DNA from: Kordia sp039026955
GTDB taxonomy: Bacteria; Bacteroidota; Bacteroidia; Flavobacteriales; Flavobacteriaceae
Reading direction: 5' to 3'
Assembly (NCBI GenBank): GCA_039026955.1
Contig: JBCCLH010000028.1
Location: 15,399 to 79,398 of the forward strand
Length of the DNA: 64,000 nucleotides
The notes beneath the pieces are model-generated. The model saw only the letters and a list, made by a program, of their open reading frames with translations, did no database searches and was not told the origin of the DNA. A program made the position numbers and the translations under genes. Positions 35,175-42,174 of this stretch are shown here, one piece after another. Every line of letters starts with the position of its first letter. Position 1 is the stretch's first letter.

Positions 35175-36128
35175 ATGAAAATATTAGCAAACGACGGAAT
35201 TTCACAAAGCGGTATCGATGCGTTAACAGCAGATGGCTTTGAAGTGATGACTACAAAAGTGGCGCAAGCACAATTGATCAACTATATCAACAAGCACGAA
35301 ATTGCGGTGTTGTTAGTGCGTAGTGCAACCAAAGTCCGTAAAGATGTGATTGACGCTTGTGAAAGTTTACAAATCATCGGTCGCGGTGGCGTGGGTATGG
35401 ACAACATTGATGTCGAATACGCGCGTAGCAAAGGAATTCAGGTGATCAATACACCAGCGGCTTCTTCGAGTTCGGTTGCAGAGTTGGTTTTTGCACACTT
35501 ATTCAGTGGCGTTCGTTTCTTGCACGATTCGAATAGAAATATGCCTTTGGATGGAGATTCGCGATTTAAAGAAATGAAAAAATCGTATGCAAAAGGTGTG
35601 GAATTACGCGGAAAAACCTTGGGAATTATTGGTTTGGGACGTATTGGTCAAGCCACAGCACAAAGAGCACTTGGTTTAGGTATGAACGTAATTGCTTCTG
35701 ATCCATTTATAAACAAAGCAACAGTTTCCCTAGCATTCTTTGACGGACAATCGGTTGCTTTTGAAATCAAAACAGAAAGTATGGAAAGTGTGTTGCAAAA
35801 GGCAGATTTTATCACGCTACACGTTCCAGCACAAAAAGAATACATCATCGGAAAGAAAGAAATCGCCTTAATGAAAGAAGGTGCCGGAATTGTAAATGCT
35901 TCGCGTGGTGGCGTTATTGACGAAGTGGCGCTGATTGATGCCTTAGACAAAAGAAAACTAAGCTTTGCAGGATTGGACGTATTCGAAAACGAACCAACAC
36001 CAGCCATCAAAGTATTGATGAATCCGTATGTGTCCATCACGCCGCATATTGGAGCGGCTACTAATGAAGCACAAGACCGAATTGGATTGGAATTGGCTTC
36101 GCAAATTCGTAGTATTTTAAAGGGATAA
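35175..36128 (+). CDS. serA: D-3-phosphoglycerate dehydrogenase, short form
   Basis: First step of serine synthesis, oxidising 3-phosphoglycerate with NAD+. ATG 35175 gives 317 residues beginning MKILANDGISQSGIDAL; a longer frame starting inside serC is an artefact. Motifs are RSATKVRKDVIDAC, GRGGVGMDNIDVEYA, the Rossmann loop GIIGLGRIGQATAQRA, NASRGGVIDEVAL and the catalytic His in ITPHIGAATNEAQ. The C-terminal ACT domain of the long E. coli form is absent, so serine feedback through it is not expected. Second gene of the serC-serA operon. Confidence 0.95.
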   Translation: MKILANDGISQSGIDALTADGFEVMTTKVAQAQLINYINKHEIAVLLVRSATKVRKDVIDACESLQIIGRGGVGMDNIDVEYARSKGIQVINTPAASSSSVAELVFAHLFSGVRFLHDSNRNMPLDGDSRFKEMKKSYAKGVELRGKTLGIIGLGRIGQATAQRALGLGMNVIASDPFINKATVSLAFFDGQSVAFEIKTESMESVLQKADFITLHVPAQKEYIIGKKEIALMKEGAGIVNASRGGVIDEVALIDALDKRKLSFAGLDVFENEPTPAIKVLMNPYVSITPHIGAATNEAQDRIGLELASQIRSILKG

Positions 36129-36150
36129 AAATAGCTGCTATCATATAAAA

Positions 36151-36483
36151 TTTTCGTCAAACCAAACTTTTGTGCTGAACTAGATTCAGTATGATTCGGT
36201 TTCTCATATAGCGTACAAATTAACATGAGTTCTACATAAGAAGTCATTAAAATACTCGTAATAGACTAAAAGACAAATATTTGTCAGTTCGAGCATTATC
36301 GCAGATACCGAGCGAAGCTCACGAGAACACTATAAAAGTGAAGATTTCGATTGAATCTCGACTGCGCTCGATTTGACACTTTTTGCAAGTGAATGATTAT
36401 TATATATCTAACTAAATAGTCATATCGAACTTAAGTTAATTAGCTTTTAAATATGGGATTCTGAATCAAGTTCAGAATGACGT
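36151..36483. repeat. Family A element A6, interrupted by a family B insertion
   Basis: The left half (36151-36210) has TTTTCGTCAAACCAAACTTT, GTGCTGAAC and TCGGTTTCTCATA in family A order; the right half (36457-36483) has GATTCTGAATCAAG and CAGAATGACG. Between them lies B3. The outer ends are too worn to recognise. The rest of the 36129-36650 gap shows nothing else I can name. Confidence 0.55.
36222..36437 (+). repeat. Family B MITE-like repeat, copy B3
   Basis: A 216-bp element with ends AACATGAGTTCTACATAAGA and ATATCGAACTTAAGTT, flanked on both sides by AATT, a likely 4-bp target duplication. Internal TCAGTTCGAGCATTATCG and CTCGACTGCGCTCGATTTG match the other copies. Confidence 0.85.
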
Positions 36484-36650
36484 TTATTTTCATATTACAA
36501 CGCTTTCTGTGTTTTTACACCTCAAAAAAATCCGTTTGTCTATAATTTATGCATTTTGACAATTAACATAAAAAATACATGCGCAGGCGGTAAGTCTTAC
36601 AGAATATTACTATCTTGTTTTCATATTAACAATAAAATATCATTTTTGAA

Positions 36651-37319
36651 ATGTCTGGAATTTTAGATTTATTAAATAGCGATTTGGGAAAACAAATCAT
36701 TGGCGGAGTGAGTAATGAAGTTGGAGAAGATCAAAATAAAACAGCTTCTGTATTAAGCATGGCATTGCCAGTATTGATGGGAGCTATGAAAAGAAATGCA
36801 AGTTCACCAGAAGGCGCAGAAGGATTGAGCAAAGCTTTAGATAAGAAGCACGACGGAAGTATTTTAGATAACTTGGCAGGTCTTTTTGGTGGCGGAGTTG
36901 ATCAAGAAGTAAAAGATGATGGCGATGGAATTCTAGGGCACGTATTAGGAAATAGCAGACAAAATGTAGAGAATGCCATCAGTAAAAAATCAGGTGTAGA
37001 TACCTCTTCTATTGGAAACATTTTAAAAGTAGCGGCGCCTTTATTAATGGGAATGTTAGGAAAAGAAAAACGTCAACAAAACGTACAAAGTTCTAACGGA
37101 ATCGGCGATTTATTAGGTGGATTATTAGGCGGAGGAAACACAGCAGCACAAGCGCCACAACAGCAAAGCTTTATCGAATCTATTTTAGATGGCGATAATG
37201 ACGGAAGCGTTTTAGACGATATCGCAGGAATGTTTTTCGGTGGAAACGATAAAAAAGACGATAACAACAGTGGTGGCGGACTTGGCGGACTGCTAGGTGG
37301 ATTGTTTGGAGGAAAATAA
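36651..37319 (+). CDS. DUF937 family protein
   Basis: A 222-residue soluble protein with the DUF937 (YidB-like) helical domain: SGILDLLNSDLGKQIIGGV, ASVLSMALPVLMGAMKRNA, GILGHVLGNSRQNVENAI, ILKVAAPLLMGMLGKEKR. The C-terminal third is low-complexity Gly/Asp/Asn sequence with repeated LGGLLGGL. No signal peptide is seen. The family's function is unknown. It stands alone with its own terminator. Confidence 0.87.
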   Translation: MSGILDLLNSDLGKQIIGGVSNEVGEDQNKTASVLSMALPVLMGAMKRNASSPEGAEGLSKALDKKHDGSILDNLAGLFGGGVDQEVKDDGDGILGHVLGNSRQNVENAISKKSGVDTSSIGNILKVAAPLLMGMLGKEKRQQNVQSSNGIGDLLGGLLGGGNTAAQAPQQQSFIESILDGDNDGSVLDDIAGMFFGGNDKKDDNNSGGGLGGLLGGLFGGK

Positions 37320-37343
37320 ACAAATTTCAACACATACATAATG

Positions 37344-37375
37344 AAAAGCATTGACGAAAGTTGATGCTTTTTTTT
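37344..37375 (+). terminator. Terminator after DUF937 gene
   Basis: AAAGCATTGAC pairs with GTTGATGCTTT around GAAA, followed by a T run, 25 bases after the stop. Confidence 0.88.
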
Positions 37376-37413
37376 ATGCAATCAATTTAACGCAGCAAAC
37401 GATAAAAAAAGTA

Positions 37414-37442
37414 TGTCACGTTTTCATTTTTGACAAGTTATA
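37414..37442 (+). promoter_or_regulatory. TGTCACGTTT-N13-GTTATA promoter motif, copy 1
   Basis: TGTCACGTTT at 37414-37423 and GTTATA at 37437-37442 are separated by exactly 13 bases, as in the copies at 37801 and 39681. The layout of two conserved boxes with fixed spacing fits an alternative-sigma promoter. It lies 95 bases before the first Cys-rich leader peptide; the sigma factor encoded at 39.0 kb is the natural candidate. Confidence 0.65.
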
Positions 37443-37476
37443 GCTGTAGAAAGGAGATCATAGTGGTTTCTTACGA

Positions 37477-37520
37477 ATACCAAATTTACTGTAAGATGCA
37501 ACATATAGTAAACTTGGTAT
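37477..37520. repeat. Family C short element C2 inserted in a leader
   Basis: A 44-bp hairpin (ATACCAAATTTACT...AGTAAACTTGGTAT) with a core matching C1 (GATGCAACATAT against AATGCAACATAT). The leader of the neighbouring paralogue (37824-37877) is colinear but lacks it, so this copy looks inserted. It lies between the promoter motif and the ATG at 37537. Confidence 0.75.
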
Positions 37521-37536
37521 CACAAAATTTTATAGC

Positions 37537-37758
37537 ATGAAAAAAAACAATTTCAAAAATCTAACATTAAACAAAGCCTCTATTTCTAGTCTGCAATACA
37601 AATTGCACGGTGGCTTTCAAGAACAACAAGAAGGCGAAGAAGGTCCTGACGATGGACCAGCGCCTATTTTGTCAATTGGACATGCGTGTAGTTTACGAAA
37701 TACGTGTGCAAGAGTATGTATCATAACTGCTCGAACACTCTGTGAAGGAACTATGTAG
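37537..37758 (+). CDS. Cys-rich Gly-Gly leader peptide, RiPP precursor-like (paralogue 1)
   Basis: A 73-residue peptide: leader MKKNNFKNLTLNKASISSLQ ending in KLHGG, an acidic Gln/Glu/Gly linker (QEGEEGPDDGPAPI), then a C-terminal core LSIGHACSLRNTCARVCIIT with four Cys in the order C-x5-C-x3-C-x7-C. The leader shares NLxLNKxSIxxL with the lanthipeptide-like peptide at 5.8 kb. It pairs with a paralogue 119 bases downstream. No modification enzymes are nearby. It could be a lanthipeptide-type precursor, a disulfide-bonded bacteriocin-like peptide or a signalling peptide. Promoter motif suggests control by the local sigma factor. Confidence 0.7.
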   Translation: MKKNNFKNLTLNKASISSLQYKLHGGFQEQQEGEEGPDDGPAPILSIGHACSLRNTCARVCIITARTLCEGTM

Positions 37759-37800
37759 ATCATCGTTGCACTACACATTCATTGATTTTTTAAAAAAATA

Positions 37801-37829
37801 TGTCACGTTTCCCATCTCGCGCAGTTATA
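37801..37829 (+). promoter_or_regulatory. TGTCACGTTT-N13-GTTATA promoter motif, copy 2
   Basis: TGTCACGTTT 37801-37810 and GTTATA 37824-37829 with the same 13-base spacing, 48 bases before the second leader-peptide gene. The following TCATAGTG is also shared with copy 1, as expected for a tandem duplication of promoter plus gene. Confidence 0.65.
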
Positions 37830-37877
37830 CGCTTAGAAAAGGAATCATAGTGATTTTTTAACTCAAAATTTTATAAT

Positions 37878-38102
37878 ATGAAAAAAAGAAGTTTGAACAA
37901 TTTACGATTAAACAAAGCATCTATTTCTAGTCTTCAATTCTTATACGGAGGATATGAAGAACAGCAAGCAGGAGAAGAAGGGCCTGCTGATGGACCAGCG
38001 CCAATTCAAGTGCTTTCTATTGGAAAACAGTGCAGTAAAGATCATTCTTGTAAAAGAGTTTGTGGCGCAGACGCACCAGGTTGTAAAACTGGCGTTAATT
38101 AA
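37878..38102 (+). CDS. Cys-rich Gly-Gly leader peptide, RiPP precursor-like (paralogue 2)
   Basis: A 74-residue paralogue of the preceding peptide: leader MKKRSLNNLRLNKASISSLQ ending in FLYGG, linker QAGEEGPADGPAPI, core LSIGKQCSKDHSCKRVCGAD and a last Cys. Cys spacing is C-x5-C-x3-C-x6-C, nearly that of paralogue 1, while residues between Cys differ freely; leader and linker are better conserved than the core. That pattern is usual for processed peptides under selection for core diversity. A family A repeat follows as terminator. Confidence 0.7.
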   Translation: MKKRSLNNLRLNKASISSLQFLYGGYEEQQAGEEGPADGPAPIQVLSIGKQCSKDHSCKRVCGADAPGCKTGVN

Positions 38103-38141
38103 ACTTTTGAAAACTAATTTCACATAGTTTTATAGTAAAAT

Positions 38142-38272
38142 GAGGCTGTTTAAAAAGTCTTTGCAAGCGTCATTCTGAGCTTGACTCAGAATCTCATCAC
38201 ACTGATTATCAAATGTTATGAGAAACCGAATCAAGTTCGGTTTGACGAAATCTGTACTTTTTAGACAGCCTC
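38142..38272. repeat. Family A palindromic repeat, copy A3
   Basis: The ends GAGGCTGTTTAAAAAGT and ACTTTTTAGACAGCCTC pair with one mismatch and are extended by AAAAT/ATTTT. Inside are CGTCATTCTGAGCTTGACTC and GAAACCGAATCAAGTTCGG. It sits between two convergent genes and likely ends both transcripts. Confidence 0.85.
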
Positions 38273-38276
38273 ATTT

Positions 38277-38966
38277 TTATAAAGATTCAATAAGCACTTC
38301 TGCTTTTTTATATTTATACGCTTTCGCGCGAATAATCTCTTCTAAAATTACTCGTGCTTTTCCTGTATCAGTTGCTTCTAGATACGCCAACGCCAACGCC
38401 CAATTTGCTTCCTCTTGAACAGTTTTTACAGTATGTGCTTTTAATAAATTTTCAATAGCTTTTTCAACTTCAGGAGATTCTTTTTGCAAGTAACACAAAG
38501 CGACATTGTATTCCGCAGTGCCTTTGGCTTCTCCTTCGGCAATTAACGCTTTCCAAATGACAATACTTTCTTCATACTTTTCAGTTTTCAACAAATTCAA
38601 CGCGTTGGAAACTTGTGCATCCACCGCTTCGTCGCCACGTGTGACAACTGCATAGGTATCAATCGTAATTAAATTTTCGATAGCTTCGTCTACTATTGCA
38701 TCGTAAGTTGGTGTGGAAAATAATACAATACTGTACGTAATCAATCCAGCCACAACGGCAATTACTGCTGCAATGGCAAGTCTCGAAAACGGAAACCTTC
38801 TTTGATTTTTTGGCAATTCTTTTGCTACGCCAAACTCGTCTTTCAAACGTTTTTCCCAAGCACTTCGCTTCTCACGGTCAAACTTCGCTTCAATCAATGC
38901 TCCACTCATTGCTTCAAGCTCTTCTGCCGATAATGATTCTCCTTCCGTGTACTTTTTATAGTCCAT
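38277..38966 (-). CDS. TPR membrane protein next to sigma factor, possible anti-sigma
   Basis: A 229-residue protein: soluble N-terminus (1-62, charged), one membrane helix (about 63-85, LAIAAVIAVVAGLITYSIVLF), then an outer part with helical TPR-like repeats (VSNALNLLKTEKYEESIVIW, AEYNVALCYLQKESPEVEKA, ANWALALAYLEATDTGKARV). One membrane helix with a cytoplasmic N-terminus directly downstream of a sigma-factor gene (33 bases) is the usual layout of anti-sigma or signal-relay proteins. No zinc anti-sigma motif is present, so this role is inferred from place and topology. Confidence 0.65.
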   Translation of the reverse strand: MDYKKYTEGESLSAEELEAMSGALIEAKFDREKRSAWEKRLKDEFGVAKELPKNQRRFPFSRLAIAAVIAVVAGLITYSIVLFSTPTYDAIVDEAIENLITIDTYAVVTRGDEAVDAQVSNALNLLKTEKYEESIVIWKALIAEGEAKGTAEYNVALCYLQKESPEVEKAIENLLKAHTVKTVQEEANWALALAYLEATDTGKARVILEEIIRAKAYKYKKAEVLIESL

Positions 38967-38999
38967 ATACTTTCTTGATCGTATTGTTACAATATGTGA

Positions 39000-39602
39000 T
39001 TAACGTCTGTATTGTTTTAAAAAATAGGAACGTAATGTTTCCAAGCAACGTTGTTTTTGTTTTCGCAACGCTGCATCCGATTTACCGAGTTTTTGTGCCA
39101 ATTCTTTCAAAGCGATCTTTTTGTAATAAAAATTTTCTAGCAGCTTGCTACATTGATCGCCCAAAAGTTGCCAAGCTGCGTCTAAGTAGTCGAGGATAGC
39201 TTCGTCTATCTTCTCCTCTACTTCAATACTGTGTTCTCTTTCTGAGATTGCTACCGATTTATTATCTTTTTTTAAGGTTGATACCACAAACTGTCCTGCC
39301 ATTTGTGTGAACAGAAAACGCATATTTTTATACGTGATTTTTCCTTCCAACAAACGCTTTCTAAACTTTAACAACGCCTCCATCGTAGCATCGTACGCCA
39401 TAGCACGATCTATTTGATAACGATTCATCACATACGAAATCGTTTCTTCAAACTGAGCCAAAAAAATCTTCTCAAACAAACCATCGTCCCCTGCTTTCAT
39501 TTGTGCAAGCATTTCATCAAAATCAGATTCGCTCAAGCCAAAATTCTGATGCGCTATTTCCCGAGGTGTTCCCGAAGTATTTCTGGTAGTTGTATTCGCC
39601 AT
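39000..39602 (-). CDS. ECF-like RNA polymerase sigma factor
   Basis: A 200-residue sigma-70-family factor. Region 2-like sequence spans about 38-85 (DGLFEKIFLAQFEETISYVM, AYDATMEALLKFRKRL) and region 4-like sequence about 143-195 (LLENFYYKKIALKELAQKLG, KSDAALRKQKQRCLETLRSY, a helix-turn-helix). No region 1 or 3, as in ECF factors. It heads a two-gene operon with the TPR membrane protein. The divergent intergenic region holds a TGTCACGTTT-N13-GTTATA motif facing the lipoprotein gene; the same motif precedes both leader peptides, suggesting a local regulon. Confidence 0.83.
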   Translation of the reverse strand: MANTTTRNTSGTPREIAHQNFGLSESDFDEMLAQMKAGDDGLFEKIFLAQFEETISYVMNRYQIDRAMAYDATMEALLKFRKRLLEGKITYKNMRFLFTQMAGQFVVSTLKKDNKSVAISEREHSIEVEEKIDEAILDYLDAAWQLLGDQCSKLLENFYYKKIALKELAQKLGKSDAALRKQKQRCLETLRSYFLKQYRR

Positions 39603-39680
39603 AATTCACTGTAAAACTAGAGAAAAATTGGCTGTATCTATAGTATAAATACAAAAATAACTGCAATGTGACTAAAAAAA

Positions 39681-39709
39681 TGTCACGTTTGTCTTTTTCG
39701 AAAGTTATA
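39681..39709 (+). promoter_or_regulatory. TGTCACGTTT-N13-GTTATA promoter motif, copy 3
   Basis: TGTCACGTTT 39681-39690 and GTTATA 39704-39709, again 13 bases apart, 118 bases before the lipoprotein gene and 79 bases upstream of the divergent sigma gene's start codon. Confidence 0.65.
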
Positions 39710-39827
39710 TACGCACACAAACCTAAACAGACAGAACAAACTAGTTTCATTCAATGTGAATGATAGTCGCAAAGCGTAATCCGAAAAGCTTTTAAAAGAG
39801 TAGGAATAAAAATTAAACCAAAACAAA

Positions 39828-41702
39828 ATGAAAAACAAGTTAGTACAGTATTCACTGTTCGTTTTTGTACTCGTAGGCGTATTGTTTGCCTGTGAAAAAG
39901 AAAACGAGCCAATTGTGGAAACTACAAGCAATCAACAAATTGCCAAAAGCATCTCCGATTTTGATGAAAATTTGATCAGAGACATTCTGTTAGAAAACAA
40001 TGGAAGATTTGTTGAAGCCAATTTTATCGGTCGTATTATTGATCAAGAAGATCAACCTATACAAGGAGCAACTGTAAGTTTAGGTGGGCAACAACAAACC
40101 ACAGATGCCAACGGAATTGTGACCTTTTTAGCAGCAGGCGTACAAGAGCATTTTGCATATGCAAGTGTGTCTGCGCTAGGATATACCAACGGCTCTAGAG
40201 TCATGGTTCCCAATATAGAAGCCAGTGGACAAAATGCATTTACAATCAAATTATTTAGGATCGAAAATACTCAAATCATTCCCGCTACAGGAGGTGAAGT
40301 TGTGGTAGAAAATGAAGGTGGAAGCGAAGCATTTATTCATTTCAATGAAGGTTTTATGGACGAAAACGGAAATCCCTACACAGACGATGTTTTTGTTTCT
40401 GCCAATTATTTAAATCCACTTGATGAAGATACCGCCAATACCATGCCTGGCGATTTGTATGGAATGACGAGCAATTATGAAGAAGTTGCCTTGGGTTCTT
40501 ACGGAATGATCAATGTAGAACTTAGAGGAACGAGCGGACAAAAGTTACAGATTACCAATACTGCTAGAATTTCCTTGCCGATTCATCCTAATCAAATGGC
40601 AGCTTCGGCAGATCAGGTGCCAATGTGGTCTTTTAATGAAGCTACTGGAGTTTGGATTGAAGAAACGGTGGCGCAAAAAGAGGGTGATTACTATGTGGCA
40701 GACGTCAATCATTTTTCGTTTTGGAATTGTGATGCGCCATTCTCTGTGGTTGATTTTACGGCTACAGTGATCGATCAAGCTACAGGAAGTCCATTGGCTG
40801 GCGTTAAAGTAAACATTACGTATGCTAATTTTACACGATTTGCTTGGACCAACAGCAATGGACAAGTTTCTGGGAAAATTCCTAGTGGACAAACCATTGG
40901 GATCACCATCACTTCACATCCTTGTGGAACTGTATTGTATTCAAATCCAAGTTTTGGTCCGTTTACCTCAGCGACAAACATTACTATTCCCATAACAATT
41001 GCTACACAACAAGCAATCACCGTTTCTGGAACTGTGACCAATTGTGCCAATCAGCCAGTGACCAACGGATATGTAACCTATTCGAGTACAAATGGACAAT
41101 TTGGCGGTGTAAGCTTGGTAACAGCAGGCACACATAATTATATGAGTCTATCGTGTGTACTTCCTGCAATTATCGATTTGGAAGCTGGCGATATGGATAC
41201 AGGACAAGTGATGGCTACCACTACGGTAACAGCAAATCCGACTGCTATTACCAATTTAAATATTTGCGGAGGAATTGCTACAGAATATATTCGCTATAGC
41301 ATTGACACAGCTCCTACGGAATACGAAACGCTCAATCCGTATGCCGTTGTGGAACTGCCTAACTTTTTATCAATGGGAGCGACTAGACCTAGTGGTTTCA
41401 GCACGGTAATTAACGGTAATGTAACTACTCTAATGACAGGAATTCCTTTTGATGCCAATCCTTTTACCACTACGACTCCTAGTATGGTGATCAAGCGTTT
41501 AGGACATCCTGATGGTATTAATGTTGCCAATACAGTTACTGCTATTGCCAATGGAAATATTACCAATCCAATTACATTTGACATTACTGCATTTGGTCCT
41601 GTAGGTTTTTATATCGATGTGAGTTTTTCTGGGCAATATGTAGATAACAACGGTGCTGTTAGATTCATTAGTGGTGCAGCACATATTCTTAGAGATTTTT
41701 AA
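39828..41702 (+). CDS. Surface lipoprotein with carboxypeptidase-regulatory-like domains
   Basis: A 624-residue predicted lipoprotein (FVLVGVLFACEKENE, Cys22). It has an N-terminal carboxypeptidase-D-like beta domain (RIIDQEDQPIQGATVSLGGQ, TTDANGIVTFLAAGV), a middle beta-rich region (ATGGEVVVENEGGSEAFIHF, VPMWSFNEATGVWIEE), a second such domain (VIDQATGSPLAGVKVNITYA) and a partial third (VSGTVTNCANQPVTNGYVTY). These folds are structural or ligand-binding, not peptidases. Transcribed divergently from the sigma factor and carrying its presumed promoter motif, it may be a surface target of that regulator. The exact role is unknown. Confidence 0.75.
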   Translation: MKNKLVQYSLFVFVLVGVLFACEKENEPIVETTSNQQIAKSISDFDENLIRDILLENNGRFVEANFIGRIIDQEDQPIQGATVSLGGQQQTTDANGIVTFLAAGVQEHFAYASVSALGYTNGSRVMVPNIEASGQNAFTIKLFRIENTQIIPATGGEVVVENEGGSEAFIHFNEGFMDENGNPYTDDVFVSANYLNPLDEDTANTMPGDLYGMTSNYEEVALGSYGMINVELRGTSGQKLQITNTARISLPIHPNQMAASADQVPMWSFNEATGVWIEETVAQKEGDYYVADVNHFSFWNCDAPFSVVDFTATVIDQATGSPLAGVKVNITYANFTRFAWTNSNGQVSGKIPSGQTIGITITSHPCGTVLYSNPSFGPFTSATNITIPITIATQQAITVSGTVTNCANQPVTNGYVTYSSTNGQFGGVSLVTAGTHNYMSLSCVLPAIIDLEAGDMDTGQVMATTTVTANPTAITNLNICGGIATEYIRYSIDTAPTEYETLNPYAVVELPNFLSMGATRPSGFSTVINGNVTTLMTGIPFDANPFTTTTPSMVIKRLGHPDGINVANTVTAIANGNITNPITFDITAFGPVGFYIDVSFSGQYVDNNGAVRFISGAAHILRDF

Positions 41703-41710
41703 TTACTAAA

Positions 41711-41975
41711 TACTAGTAATGCGCTAACTCTAAAAAGGTTATTGTGATTCCTTTATTAGTGAGAGATTTCGAAGTTTTTTTAGTTTTGGATTTGAATTTA
41801 GCAGCACAAAAAAAGCTATTTCAAATTTGGAATTATTTTCTAAAAACTCATAAACTACCACAATTCAAGCGTCTCTTCGAGTGATTTTTCGCAATAAAAT
41901 GAAGAAAAATAGTATCGAGAAATGCTTGGATGTGCTAAATTTTAAATCACTTTAGTTAACGCGTCACTAATAATT
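41711..41975. repeat. Long imperfect palindrome (family F)
   Basis: AGTAATGCGCTAACTCTAAA pairs with TTTAGTTAACGCGTCACT at the far end, and the inner GATTTGAATTTAGCAGCAC pairs with GTGCTAAATTTTAAATC. It fills most of the gap after the lipoprotein gene; no other copy is in the window. Confidence 0.6.
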
Positions 41976-41991
41976 ACTAAACCAAAAAGAT

Positions 41992-42128
41992 GAGACTGTT
42001 TACAAAGTATATGTTTCATGAAGTGGAAAACTTTTGCTAAACTTGATTCAGCATGGATTTTGTTTGTGATATCAATGATTCTAGATGAAGTTTAGCATCA
42101 CAGTTCCTTACGCTTTTTAGGCAGGCTC
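41992..42128. repeat. Family A palindromic repeat, diverged copy A5
   Basis: The ends GAGACTGTTTACAAAGT and CGCTTTTTAGGCAGGCTC resemble family A ends; TAAACTTGATTCAGCATG inside matches its middle module loosely. It lies just before the T9SS protein gene at 42.2 kb. Confidence 0.55.
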
Positions 42129-42174
42129 ATTTTCCTATTTTAAAAATGTTTTACTCTTATTTAAATCAAAAGCA

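Noticed and set aside
37537..38102. Complete lanthipeptide biosynthetic cluster.
   Set aside because: No LanB, LanC, protease or peptide exporter is found around either the 5.8-kb or the 37-38-kb peptides; only precursors are present.
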